NCBI GenBank assembly: GCA_964551295.1 | Contig: CAZKDJ010000040.1 | Coordinates: 1 to 26,157, forward strand | Source of the DNA: JAFGED01 sp964551295 | GTDB taxonomy: Bacteria > Chloroflexota > Anaerolineae > B4-G1 | Direction of reading: 5' to 3' | DNA: 26,157 nucleotides | Shown: piece by piece, positions 8,167-15,893 of the stretch | How positions within the stretch are numbered: the first letter of the stretch is position 1 | Layout of the letters: every line of letters starts with the position of its first letter | Program-made: the position numbers and the translations under genes | Notes under the pieces: model-generated | Seen by the model: the letters and a program-made list of their open reading frames with translations, nothing else | The model's database searches: none | What the model was told of the DNA's origin: nothing

Positions 8167-9054
8167 ATGTACCTGACAGGATTTGCAGACGAGGCGGCAC
8201 CGGATATCGATGGGCAGATACGCGCCACCAAGGAACTGGGGTGGCAGACCATCGAAGCCCGCAACGTCAACGGAACCAATATCCACGACGTATCGGAAGA
8301 GGCATTTGAAGAGATCGCGGGCAAGCTACAGGACGCGGGCGTGCAGATCAACTGCTTCGGCTCTGCCATTGCCAACTGGGGCAAGCGCATCACCGACCCG
8401 TTTGACATCACGCTGGAGGAGGTCAACCAAGCCATCCCGCGCATGCAGCGGCTGGGGACCCAGTTGATCCGCATCATGAGCTATGCCGTGCTCGACGATC
8501 GCGAGCCGGATGACCAGATGGAGGAGGAACGCTTCCGGCGGCTGCGGATATTGCACCAGACGTTTACCGCCGCCGGGCTGACACCCGTTCACGAGAACTG
8601 TATGAACTATGGCGGCATGAGCTGGCAGCACACGCTGCGGCTGATCGAGAACGTGCCTGGGCTAAAGCTGGTCTTTGATACCGGGAATCCCGTCTTTACC
8701 GACGATCGCTCCAAGCCCAAGCCGTATCCCAAGCAGTCGAGCTGGGAGTTCTACTCCCACGTCAAGGAGCACATCGCTTATGTCCACATCAAGGATGGCC
8801 GGTTCGTCGAGGAATCGGGCGGCCTCTTTCCCAAGGTGGAATACACTTTCCCCGGCGAGGGGGACGGCGACGTGGTGCGCATCGTGCGCGACCTGCTTGA
8901 AAGCGGGTACGACGGCGGGTTCTCGATCGAGCCGCACCTGTCCGTCGTCCATCACGACGCGTCCGTCGTGTCTGAAGAAGAGCAGAGGTTCAACAACTAT
9001 GTCGAGTACGGACGCCGCATGGAGCGCATCGTCAGTGAATTGAGCAACGAATAA
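8167..9054 (+). CDS. sugar phosphate isomerase/epimerase (xylose isomerase-like TIM barrel)
   Basis: This 295-residue protein belongs to the AP endonuclease 2 / xylose isomerase-like barrel family. Four likely metal ligands are in order: E143 (PVHENCM), D171 (LVFDTGN), H207 (AYVHIKD) and E255 (FSIEPHL). Such enzymes isomerise or epimerise keto-sugars, or act as inosose isomerase/dehydratase, and very often sit next to a Gfo/Idh/MocA gene as here. ATG 8167 has CAGGAGG upstream. The last codons, AAC GAA TAA, lie in the left arm of a palindromic repeat, so the repeat supplies the stop codon and perhaps the last residues. Confidence 0.9.
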   Translation: MYLTGFADEAAPDIDGQIRATKELGWQTIEARNVNGTNIHDVSEEAFEEIAGKLQDAGVQINCFGSAIANWGKRITDPFDITLEEVNQAIPRMQRLGTQLIRIMSYAVLDDREPDDQMEEERFRRLRILHQTFTAAGLTPVHENCMNYGGMSWQHTLRLIENVPGLKLVFDTGNPVFTDDRSKPKPYPKQSSWEFYSHVKEHIAYVHIKDGRFVEESGGLFPKVEYTFPGEGDGDVVRIVRDLLESGYDGGFSIEPHLSVVHHDASVVSEEEQRFNNYVEYGRRMERIVSELSNE

Positions 9055-9089
9055 ACGAATATCCTGCGCTGTCCATTCGTTTATTCGTT
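9046..9089. repeat. palindromic repeat, CGAAT family, copy 1
   Basis: Perfect 15-bp arms AACGAATAAACGAAT (9046-9060) and its complement (9075-9089) surround a 14-nt loop. The loop shares CTGCGCTGTCC with the other full copy at 18250-18292 when that copy is read on the minus strand. It starts inside the end of the isomerase gene. The RNA would fold into a strong hairpin with no U-run. Confidence 0.85.
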
Positions 9090-9110
9090 CTAGATTCGAT
9101 GACCGTTTGG

Positions 9111-9138
9111 TTGCCGAACGTCGTCCGTGTGCTATAAT
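9111..9138 (+). promoter_or_regulatory. extended -10 promoter of the LuxR-Kelch regulator unit
   Basis: TTGCCG (9111-9116), a 16-bp spacer ending in TGC, and TATAAT (9133-9138). Predicted start near 9145, 25 nt before ATG 9170. The block is nearly the same as that at 6789-6816. Confidence 0.75.
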
Positions 9139-9169
9139 CCTGACGTGGAATATGAGGTGCAGAGGGTAA

Positions 9170-10495
9170 ATGGCCGAGTACGGAGAATCCCTTAGCGAAC
9201 GCGAGATAGAGATATTGCAGTTGGTGGCGACCGGTATCACCAACCGTCAGGTGGCCCACCAGCTCGATATCAGCGTCAACACCGTCAAGGTGCACCTGCG
9301 CAATATCTTTACCAAGCTGGGGGCCGAGTCGCGCACCGAGGCGACGATGATCGCCGTGCAGGAAGGATGGGTGGTGGTCGAAGGCGCCGATCAAGCGCTG
9401 CCGGCCGAAAGCGCCCTACCTACAGAGATATCCCAGCCCCCGCCGCCTCCCCTACCCTGGACCAAGCGCATCCTGCTGGTCTGTGCACTGCTGTTGGTGG
9501 TGAGCGGAATCGCCCTGACGTGGCCCACACAGCCTCAAGAGGGAAACGACGACGGTCTGCCGTTCAACCAACCCAGGGAGCAGCCACGCGTTGTCCTCTC
9601 CGAATCAGGCGAATCCCGCTGGCAGGAGCACGCCCAGATGCCCACGCGCCGGGCGCACCTGGCACTTGCCGCTGTCGATGGGCGCATCTTTGCCATCGCC
9701 GGTCAGGACCCCGAGGATGTCACGGCCGCGGTCGAGATATACGACCCTGCCGACGACATCTGGGCACGCGGCCGTGACAAGCCCACCCCCGTGACCTACG
9801 TCTCGGGCGCTGCCATTGGCGCGGAGGTGTACGTGCCGGGGGGATGCGACGCTGCTGGAACGCCGATGCGAACCGTCGAGGTGTACGACACCGCAGCCGA
9901 CACTTGGCGGCAGGCCAATCCGCTGCCCAAGCCCCTGTGTGCCTACGCATTGGCGACGCTGGGGAAAAAGCTCTACCTCTTTGGAGGATGGGATGGGAGG
10001 CAGTACGTCGCCGACGTCTACACCTGCGATCCGCAGACAGATACGTGGGACGAGGCGACGCCGATGCCCATAGCACGTGGATTTGCCGCAGCCGCCCCTT
10101 TGAACGGCCGCCTCTACGTCGTGGGGGGATACGATGACGAGAAAGAGCTGGCCTCGTGTACCATCTACGAACCGGAGACAGACCAGTGGCGAGAATGCGC
10201 CCCCTTGACCGTGGGAAGAGGCGGTTTGGGACTGGTCAATCTGGACGAAAACCTCTACGCTATCGGTGGGGGCGGTTGGAGCAGCTACCTGGGCTTTAAC
10301 GAACGGTACGACCCCGCCGAGGATGCTTGGAACGCCATCGAAACCCCTCTGATCGAAGCGTGGCGCAGCCCGGGTGTGGTGACGGTCGAAGACACCATCC
10401 ACGCCATCGGAGGCTGGAGCGGCGGCTACCTGAGCCTGAACCAATCCTACGACCTACTTCCCTTCCGCGTGTTCATTCCCGTGAGCCAGAGATAG
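9170..10495 (+). CDS. membrane-anchored LuxR-type HTH protein with Kelch-repeat sensor
   Basis: In this 441-residue protein, residues about 6-68 are a LuxR/NarL-type DNA-binding HTH: LSEREIEILQLVATG, NRQVAHQLDIS and NTVKVHLRNIFTKLG. A Pro-rich linker and one hydrophobic helix (about 101-119, ILLVCALLLVVSGIALTW) follow. Residues about 145-430 hold around six Kelch blades, seen as repeats of GRIFAIAG, KLYLFGGWD, RLYVVGGYD and NLYAIGGGG, each followed by a Y-D/E-P…W strand. The topology puts the HTH inside and the propeller outside, so it could be a one-protein sensor-regulator. No receiver domain is present. ATG 9170 has GAGGG just upstream. The hybrid kinase starts 36 nt after its stop. The ligand and target genes are unknown. 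Confidence 0.85.
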   Translation: MAEYGESLSEREIEILQLVATGITNRQVAHQLDISVNTVKVHLRNIFTKLGAESRTEATMIAVQEGWVVVEGADQALPAESALPTEISQPPPPPLPWTKRILLVCALLLVVSGIALTWPTQPQEGNDDGLPFNQPREQPRVVLSESGESRWQEHAQMPTRRAHLALAAVDGRIFAIAGQDPEDVTAAVEIYDPADDIWARGRDKPTPVTYVSGAAIGAEVYVPGGCDAAGTPMRTVEVYDTAADTWRQANPLPKPLCAYALATLGKKLYLFGGWDGRQYVADVYTCDPQTDTWDEATPMPIARGFAAAAPLNGRLYVVGGYDDEKELASCTIYEPETDQWRECAPLTVGRGGLGLVNLDENLYAIGGGGWSSYLGFNERYDPAEDAWNAIETPLIEAWRSPGVVTVEDTIHAIGGWSGGYLSLNQSYDLLPFRVFIPVSQR

Positions 10496-10531
10496 TCGGC
10501 CTCTCCCGATTGCACGCGAGGAGACAGAGCA

Positions 10532-12121
10532 ATGGCCAGGCTAGACAAGATCCTGATCATAGACGACGACCCCAAGATGCGCGAGCTGCTGTTCGAATGT
10601 CTCGCTCCCCTGGGGTACGACGTCATCCAAGCCGAAGGTGGACAGCAGGCACTGGAACAGATCGAGGCCGAGCCGTTTAGCGTGGTGCTCCTCGACCTCA
10701 TGCTGCCCGATATCGAGGGTATCAGGGTGTTCAGGGACATTCGCCAACAACGGCCCGAGACAGAGGTGATCGTGCTCACCGGCTACGCCTCGCTGGAAAG
10801 CGCCGTCAACGCCCTGCGCATCGGGGCCTACGATTACGTCACCAAGCCATTCGATGCCTCCGTCATCCAGTCCACCACCCGGCGAGCCGCAGAAAAGCAC
10901 CGCTTCCGCCTGCGCCTGACCGCGTTGAACCGGGCCACCCAGGCGATGATTGCCACACTTGACCCGGATCAGGTGTTGAGGCTGGCCATGTCCGAGGCCA
11001 GGACCATGCTGGACGCCGAGGCGACGGCCATCTTTCTGCTCGATCCTGCCAGCGACGAGTTGCGGCTCGCCGCCTCCGCCGGAGCGAGCGCCGCCCTGCC
11101 CGTCGGCACCCGTGCGCCGGCAGATGCGGGCATCATCGGCTGGGTGGTGCAGAACGTGCAGCCCGCCACCGTCAGCGACATTCAGATCGATCCCCGCTGC
11201 TCTGGCGACCGGGTGTGTACGCTCGCCGGCCCGGAACCTCGCTCCCTGCTCGCCGTGCCGCTGACGTACCGGGAGAACACCATCGGCGCCATCGCGGCGG
11301 TCAACAAGACAGAGGGCGACTTTGACGCGCACGACCAGGAGCTCTTGAATACCCTGTCCGGTTCGACCGCCATCGCCATCGAGAATGCGCGCCTGTACCA
11401 AGCGGAGCGCGAGCTGCGCAAGCTGGTGGAGCAATCACAGATGCAGCTCGTGCAGACGGAAAAGCTCGCCGCCACCGGCCGCCTGGCCGCCTCGCTGGCC
11501 CACGAGATCAACAACCCCCTGCAGGCCATCCACAACAGCCTGCAACTGATGCTCTCCTTCCAATTGGAGGCCCAGGAGCAGCAAGAGTACCTAAAGATTG
11601 CCGACGAGGAGATCGAGCGGCTGATGAATCTGGTGGCCAGCATTCTCGAGTTCGCCCGGCCGCCGCAACGCGAGATGCGGACGACGAATCTGAACGACGT
11701 CGTCGAGCGAGTGCTGGCGCTGGCGTCCAAGTACCTGCAACACCGTCGCGTGGCGGTCAAGCGCACCCTCGCTCCCGATCTGCCGTCCGTCGTGGTGGCC
11801 CCCGACGAGCTGGAGCAGGTGTTCATCAACCTGGTGCTCAACGCCGTGGACGCCATGCCCGAGGGCGGCACGCTGCACGTGGCGAGCTGGCAGGGCGAGG
11901 ACGGCCGCCTGGCGGTGGCCTTCTCCGATACCGGCCACGGCATCGCCCCTGAGGATCTCGAGCGTGTCTTTGAGCCCTTCTTTTCCACCCGTGAGGACGG
12001 CACCGGCCTGGGTCTGACCGTCAGCCACAATGTGATCGAACGCCACGGCGGCGAGATTACCGTCGAGAGCACCCTGGGCCAGGGCACGACGTTCACCGTG
12101 TGGCTGCCGGGGGCAAGATAG
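10532..12121 (+). CDS. REC-GAF hybrid sensor histidine kinase
   Basis: Domain order in this 529-residue protein: receiver (about 5-118; acidic D11-D13, phosphoacceptor D55 in LLDLMLPD, then VLTGYAS and YVTKPF); GAF (about 140-285); a short coiled coil; HisKA with H324 in SLAHEINNPLQ; and HATPase_c with N box NLVLNAVDAMPEGG, DTGHG and GTGLGL (about 415-528). It has no membrane segment, so it senses inside the cell through GAF or is driven by phosphate on its own receiver. No DNA-binding output is present, so another partner must carry the signal. The preceding LuxR-Kelch protein shares the operon but lacks a receiver. ATG 10532 has GAGGAG 8 nt upstream. Confidence 0.92.
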   Translation: MARLDKILIIDDDPKMRELLFECLAPLGYDVIQAEGGQQALEQIEAEPFSVVLLDLMLPDIEGIRVFRDIRQQRPETEVIVLTGYASLESAVNALRIGAYDYVTKPFDASVIQSTTRRAAEKHRFRLRLTALNRATQAMIATLDPDQVLRLAMSEARTMLDAEATAIFLLDPASDELRLAASAGASAALPVGTRAPADAGIIGWVVQNVQPATVSDIQIDPRCSGDRVCTLAGPEPRSLLAVPLTYRENTIGAIAAVNKTEGDFDAHDQELLNTLSGSTAIAIENARLYQAERELRKLVEQSQMQLVQTEKLAATGRLAASLAHEINNPLQAIHNSLQLMLSFQLEAQEQQEYLKIADEEIERLMNLVASILEFARPPQREMRTTNLNDVVERVLALASKYLQHRRVAVKRTLAPDLPSVVVAPDELEQVFINLVLNAVDAMPEGGTLHVASWQGEDGRLAVAFSDTGHGIAPEDLERVFEPFFSTREDGTGLGLTVSHNVIERHGGEITVESTLGQGTTFTVWLPGAR

Positions 12122-12183
12122 TGAAGCTACTGGGGTCCTGAACTCGTTCAGGCAAGGGCAAAAACAAGTTTCGGATTCTAGAA

Positions 12184-12210
12184 CCCCCACCCTTGCGCAG
12201 GGGGCTTTTT
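12184..12210 (+). terminator. rho-independent terminator of the kinase gene
   Basis: CCCCC (12184-12188) pairs with GGGGG (12200-12204), followed by C and five T (12206-12210). The loop and right arm contain the -35 box of the next promoter, so terminator and promoter overlap. Confidence 0.7.
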
Positions 12211-12220
12211 ATGCTACACT
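12193..12220 (+). promoter_or_regulatory. promoter of the methyltransferase unit, nested in the terminator
   Basis: TTGCGC (12193-12198), 16 bp ending in TGC, and TACACT (12215-12220). Predicted start near 12227 leaves about 8 nt before ATG 12235, so the message would be nearly leaderless. Confidence 0.6.
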
Positions 12221-12234
12221 GGTCTCCGTTTCTC

Positions 12235-12906
12235 ATGACAGATACTTCCACGATTCAGGCCGATTTCGATCGCATCGCCCTGATCTCGGGCGAGGGGTGG
12301 GGGCAAAACGGCCACTACCACGACTTTCTCCTGGCGCGCGTTCCCGCGCCCTGCGCGCAGGCGCTCGATATCGGTTGCGGCACAGGCACGTTCGCACGTC
12401 TCCTGGCAGAGCGTGCCGATCACGTGTTGGGCCTTGACCTTTCGCCACAGATGATCCGGCTGGCCCGGGAGCGCTCGCAGCAGTATCCCAACATCGACTT
12501 TCAGGTCACCGACGTGACGACGTGGACGTTCCCATGGGCGCACTTTGACTGCATCGCGTCCATCGCCGCTTTTCACCACCTGCCGTTGGACGAGATGTTG
12601 ATCAAGGCGCGGGATGCACTCAAGGTCGGCGGGACGCTGCTGGTCCTCGATCTATACCAGCAGCAGGACCTGACCGACCTACTTGTGAGCGCGCTGGCGG
12701 TGCCGGTGAACCTCGTTCTGCGCCTGATCAAGACCGGCCGACTGAGGCAGTCACGCGAGGCGCGCCAGGCGTGGGCCCAACACGGGCTACACGAAACGTA
12801 TCTCCCGCTGGCCCAAGTGCGGCAGGTGTGCGCACGCGTGCTGCCAGGGGCAGAGGTGCGCAGGCTGCTGTGGCGCTATTCGATCGTCTGGAAGAAAGGA
12901 GCTTGA
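12235..12906 (+). CDS. class I SAM-dependent methyltransferase
   Basis: This 223-residue protein has the Rossmann-like methyltransferase core. Motif I is ALDIGCGTG (D45-G51), the acidic end of strand 2 is VLGLDLSPQM, motif III-like is FDCIASIAAFHHLP, and a later LLVLDLY. It belongs to the broad UbiE/type 11 group; the substrate could be a small molecule or lipid and cannot be told. The frame extends upstream to a TTG at 12193, but that codon is the -35 box, so I take ATG 12235, which also gives a normal N-terminus. The DinB-like gene starts one base after its stop, which suggests coupling. Confidence 0.88.
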   Translation: MTDTSTIQADFDRIALISGEGWGQNGHYHDFLLARVPAPCAQALDIGCGTGTFARLLAERADHVLGLDLSPQMIRLARERSQQYPNIDFQVTDVTTWTFPWAHFDCIASIAAFHHLPLDEMLIKARDALKVGGTLLVLDLYQQQDLTDLLVSALAVPVNLVLRLIKTGRLRQSREARQAWAQHGLHETYLPLAQVRQVCARVLPGAEVRRLLWRYSIVWKKGA

Positions 12907-12907
12907 G

Positions 12908-13411
12908 ATGACACACCCGTTGGTTGACCAATTGCGTTTCGCCCGCAGCGAGTTGGAGCGCTGCCTGGCAGGCGTCTCCGGCGCGGACGCGCGCCGCCGG
13001 CTCGAGCCGATGAACTGCATCAGTTGGATCGTGGGCCACTTGGCGGCCCAGGAGCAAAAGTACTGGGTGACGTGGGCACAGGGCCGCGAGTTGATAGAAG
13101 GCCTGCAGGAATCGATGGGATATGGATGTGCCCCGAGTGCACCGCCGCTGGACGAGATGCGGGACGTGTGGCGCCAGGTAACCGCCGCAGCCGACGCCTA
13201 CCTGGACACACTGACCTCGGATGTGCTGCAAACGTACTTTGAGTGGCAAGGCCAGCCCATCGGGGAGAGCGTGGGCACGTTGCTCCTGCGCAACATATAC
13301 CACTACTGGTTCCATTTAGGTGAAGCCCACGCCATCCGGCAGATGCTGGGCCACCCCGACCTGCCGCAGTTCGTGGGTGACATGTCGCAGGCGCTGTATC
13401 GGCCCGCGTAG
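12908..13411 (+). CDS. DinB-like four-helix metal-binding protein
   Basis: This 167-residue protein fits the DinB/DUF664 superfamily. H44 in WIVGHLAAQE and the pair H132 and H136 in YHYWFHLGEAH are placed as the family's three-histidine metal site. Members are small-thiol-dependent transferases or damage-inducible proteins of unclear function; nothing in the sequence shows which. ATG 12908 directly follows the methyltransferase stop with GGAG upstream, so it is translated from the same message. The short C-terminal tail HPDLPQFVGDMSQALYRP is also usual for this group. Confidence 0.85.
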   Translation: MTHPLVDQLRFARSELERCLAGVSGADARRRLEPMNCISWIVGHLAAQEQKYWVTWAQGRELIEGLQESMGYGCAPSAPPLDEMRDVWRQVTAAADAYLDTLTSDVLQTYFEWQGQPIGESVGTLLLRNIYHYWFHLGEAHAIRQMLGHPDLPQFVGDMSQALYRPA

Positions 13412-13498
13412 AAAGCTGAACACCAAGGTCGTGCAGTCCCGTTGCCCGCTGGAACCTTTGTGTGCCCCAGTTCGTCAAGACCTCACAAGGAGGCAGTG

Positions 13499-14719
13499 AT
13501 GAGAAAACAAATGCTAATTACAGGATGTGTTCTGATGCTCAGCGCCTGTTGCCCACCGCAGGACACCGGCGGGGCAGAGCTGGGAAACCCGGCGTCCGTC
13601 TATTGCAAGGAACAGGGATATACCCTGGAGATACGCACGGACGAAGATGGCGGCCAGTACGGCGTGTGCGTCTTTCCCGATGGCACCGAGTGCGACGAAT
13701 GGGCCTTTTACCGCGGCGAGTGTGGTCCCCAGGAGGAGGCGGAGCAAGAGGCGCAAGCACGGCCCACCGCAGCGCCCACGGTTGCGCCGACGGAGGAGAT
13801 ATGGGGCAATCCGGCGCAGCAGGCCGGGCTGGAAGGCACAGTGGAGATCGAGATCCTGGAGCTGAACATGGATGCATCCACCGGCTATGTCAGTCGGCTG
13901 ACCATCTCTGATCCCGACGTCATCGCTCAGATCGTCGCCGCGCTCGATGTGGACCTGCGACTGCACGCGCGTGCCCGCTGTCCGTCATGGTACAGGCTGC
14001 ACTTCCGCCTGGCCGATGGTTCGGTGGAGGCGTTGGACCTGGCGTGTGACGCCGAGAATCCGACCTTCGTGCGCGGCGGGCAGGACTTTTGGCAGGGGTA
14101 TGATGCCGAGCTGCCGGCCCAACTCAACCCTCTGATCCAGGCTCAGTTGGCCGAGGCGCCGCGGGGGGGGGCCGAGGTCGTGGGCTGGTATGGTCACGTC
14201 GTCAGCCTGCCCCCGGACAGCGAGTACGACGACTATCTCGTCCTGGCGCCGGAGGGGGTCGGGGAGATTGGCATCGCCGGTGCGGACGAGGAAATCGAGG
14301 CCCAGATCGTGGCCCTGCGCGATCAGGCAGAGCCGGGCAAGTACGCCCACTTTTGGGGCACACTCACCTGCGACGTGCCCGATTACGGTGGCTGCCAGCT
14401 TTTGGCGACCCACCTGCGGGTCGGGACCGAGATCACCGAGCCGGAGCCGGTCGAAGGGTGGCATGGCGTCGTCGTCAGAGAGCCGCCGCTTTCCCAGTAC
14501 GACGATCACTTTATCCTATCAGGTGATTTTTTGATATTCTACGGCATCGGCAGCACCGATCCCGCCATCGCTGCCCAGTTGGAGAGACTGCGCAACACGA
14601 TGACCCCCATTCAGATATGGGGAGAGGTGACGTGTGGTGTCATGGATGTGAACGGCTGCACCATCGACGTCGCCCGCATCGAGATCACCGGCGAGCCCCT
14701 GATGGATGGGAGCGAGTGA
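13499..14719 (+). CDS. DUF333 lipoprotein with a duplicated C-terminal domain
   Basis: ATG 13499 is chosen because AAGGAGG lies at 13487-13493 and a lipoprotein signal follows at once; the frame extends to 13442 without support. This gives 406 residues. The lipobox is LSAC with the lipidated Cys at 17. Residues about 28-75 are a DUF333 module: GNPASVYC, GGQYGVCVFPDG and ECDEWAFYRGEC, with five Cys. After a Glu/Ala/Pro linker comes a beta-rich region (about 100-220), then two copies of one domain at about 229-314 and 320-400. Each copy opens GW(Y/H)G(H/V)VV…PP…YDD and later has WG(T/E)(L/V)TC followed by a Gly-Cys pair. It is anchored outside the membrane; the function is unknown. A run of nine G lies at 14163-14171. 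Confidence 0.85.
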   Translation: MRKQMLITGCVLMLSACCPPQDTGGAELGNPASVYCKEQGYTLEIRTDEDGGQYGVCVFPDGTECDEWAFYRGECGPQEEAEQEAQARPTAAPTVAPTEEIWGNPAQQAGLEGTVEIEILELNMDASTGYVSRLTISDPDVIAQIVAALDVDLRLHARARCPSWYRLHFRLADGSVEALDLACDAENPTFVRGGQDFWQGYDAELPAQLNPLIQAQLAEAPRGGAEVVGWYGHVVSLPPDSEYDDYLVLAPEGVGEIGIAGADEEIEAQIVALRDQAEPGKYAHFWGTLTCDVPDYGGCQLLATHLRVGTEITEPEPVEGWHGVVVREPPLSQYDDHFILSGDFLIFYGIGSTDPAIAAQLERLRNTMTPIQIWGEVTCGVMDVNGCTIDVARIEITGEPLMDGSE

Positions 14720-14728
14720 GCGGACCCA

Positions 14729-14780
14729 GACCTCCGAGGTTTCTGGCGACCGCAGGTCGCACAACCTCGGAGGTCTTTTT
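14729..14780 (+). terminator. forked terminator built from a GACCTCCGAGG repeat
   Basis: Outer arms of 13 bp (14729-14741 and 14763-14775) are perfect complements. Inside is a second stem, GCGACC (14746-14751) with GGTCGC (14755-14760). Five T follow at 14776-14780. It ends the DUF333 lipoprotein gene. The word GACCTCCGAG recurs at 15871-15880. Confidence 0.85.
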
Positions 14781-14783
14781 CGT

Positions 14784-14812
14784 TTGACACCGGGCGCATT
14801 CTCTGCTAATGT
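14784..14812 (+). promoter_or_regulatory. promoter of the LysM/L,D-transpeptidase gene
   Basis: A perfect TTGACA (14784-14789), 17 bp ending in TGC, and TAATGT (14807-14812), directly behind the terminator. Predicted start near 14819; GGGGAGGAG precedes ATG 14842. Confidence 0.65.
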
Positions 14813-14841
14813 TGTGCCGATAACGGGGAGGAGAGAGGACA

Positions 14842-15852
14842 ATGCGCAGGTGGGTTTCTCTGGTTCTGCTAGGAGCGCTGCTGGCGCAGGTATCGTTGAC
14901 CGTCGTACCGGCGTATGCTCAAGCTACCACAGTCCACGTCGTTCAGCGAGGCGAGACGCTCTATGGCATCGCCCGGCGCTATGGCGTGCCGGTGGGCGCG
15001 ATCTGCGCGGCCAACAGCATCGCCAACCCACGCCTGATCTATGCCGGGCAGCGGCTGGTGATCCCCATCGCGGGCGGCGCACCTGCCCCGCCGAGCGGTT
15101 CCACCGCCGCAGCTACGCACGTCGTCCAACCGGGAGAGAACCTGTACCGCATCGCCCTGCGCTACGGCACCACCATCCCGGTGCTGGCCTCGGCTAACGG
15201 CATCTCCGAACCCACCCAGATTCGCGTCGGCCAGACGCTCGTCATCCCCGGCGGCTCGTCCGCGCCGCCGGTGCCCGGTTCGCCGCCGCCGGCAGCCGGG
15301 CAGACGCATACCGTCCGACGCGGCGAGACGCTCTCGGCCATCGCCCGGCGCTACGGCGCCTCTGTGTGGGTGCTGGCGCGGGCCAACAGCCTGGCCAACC
15401 CGGGGTTGATCGTGCCGGGGCAGGTGCTCGTTATCCCCGGCTCAAGCAACCCGGCGCCCGCCCCCGGTGGCGGCGGCAAGCGCATCGTGATCAATCTCTC
15501 GGAGCAGCACCTGTACGCCTACCAGAACGGCGCGCTGGTTTACTCATTCGTCATCTCGTCTGGTAAGGCCGGCTCGCGCACACGTACGGGCAATTTTAGC
15601 ATCCTGGATAAATACCCCAACGCCTATGCCTCCACCTGGGATCTGCAGATGCCGTACTTTATGGGCATCTACTGGTCGGGGTCCTTGGAGAACGGCATCC
15701 ACGCGCTGCCCATCCTTTCCAACGGACAGACGCTGTGGGCAGGATACCTGGGCACGCCGGCCTCCTTCGGCTGCATCATCCTCAGCACGGAGAACGCACG
15801 CACGCTCTACTACTGGGCCGACATCGGAACGCCGGTGGTGGTTCAGTACTAA
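14842..15852 (+). CDS. secreted triple-LysM L,D-transpeptidase-like protein
   Basis: In this 336-residue protein, a Sec signal peptide (about 1-27, RRWVSLVLLGALLAQ then AYAQA) is followed by three LysM repeats starting near H32, H93 and H156. They are alike (HVVQRGETLYGIARRYG, HVVQPGENLYRIALRYG, HTVRRGETLSAIARRYG) and joined by Pro/Gly/Ser linkers. Residues about 215-336 are a YkuD domain starting KRIVINLSEQHLYAYQNG. H287 (GIHALP) and C311 (ASFGCIIL) mark the active site. The usual SHGCIR reads SFGCII, so the motif His and Arg are replaced while the nucleophilic Cys stays. It should bind peptidoglycan and may cross-link it or attach proteins. It has its own promoter. Confidence 0.92.
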   Translation: MRRWVSLVLLGALLAQVSLTVVPAYAQATTVHVVQRGETLYGIARRYGVPVGAICAANSIANPRLIYAGQRLVIPIAGGAPAPPSGSTAAATHVVQPGENLYRIALRYGTTIPVLASANGISEPTQIRVGQTLVIPGGSSAPPVPGSPPPAAGQTHTVRRGETLSAIARRYGASVWVLARANSLANPGLIVPGQVLVIPGSSNPAPAPGGGGKRIVINLSEQHLYAYQNGALVYSFVISSGKAGSRTRTGNFSILDKYPNAYASTWDLQMPYFMGIYWSGSLENGIHALPILSNGQTLWAGYLGTPASFGCIILSTENARTLYYWADIGTPVVVQY

Positions 15853-15854
15853 TA

Positions 15855-15883
15855 GAACTTGGGTCTAGAAGACCTCCGAGTTC
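15855..15883. repeat. imperfect hairpin between convergent genes
   Basis: GAACT (15855-15859) pairs with AGTTC (15879-15883), and GGGTCT pairs with AGACCT with one wobble; there is a small bulge. It contains GACCTCCGAG, the word found in the terminator at 14729-14780. It may act as a weak bidirectional terminator. Confidence 0.45.
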
Positions 15884-15893
15884 TTAACAGGTC

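Noticed and set aside
9046..9089. CRISPR repeat or att site reading of the CGAAT palindromes
   Set aside because: There are only two distant full copies, no regular spacers, and no cas or integrase gene.
9046..9089. Rho-independent terminator reading of the palindrome
   Set aside because: The stem is AT-rich in part and no T-run follows on either strand; a repeat or RNA-stabilising hairpin fits better.
10541..11434. Minus-strand open frame over the hybrid kinase gene
   Set aside because: It overlaps a kinase with intact REC and GAF motifs and has a composition typical of antisense shadows.
13442..13499. Upstream start for the DUF333 lipoprotein
   Set aside because: The AAGGAGG ribosome site and the signal sequence both point to ATG 13499.
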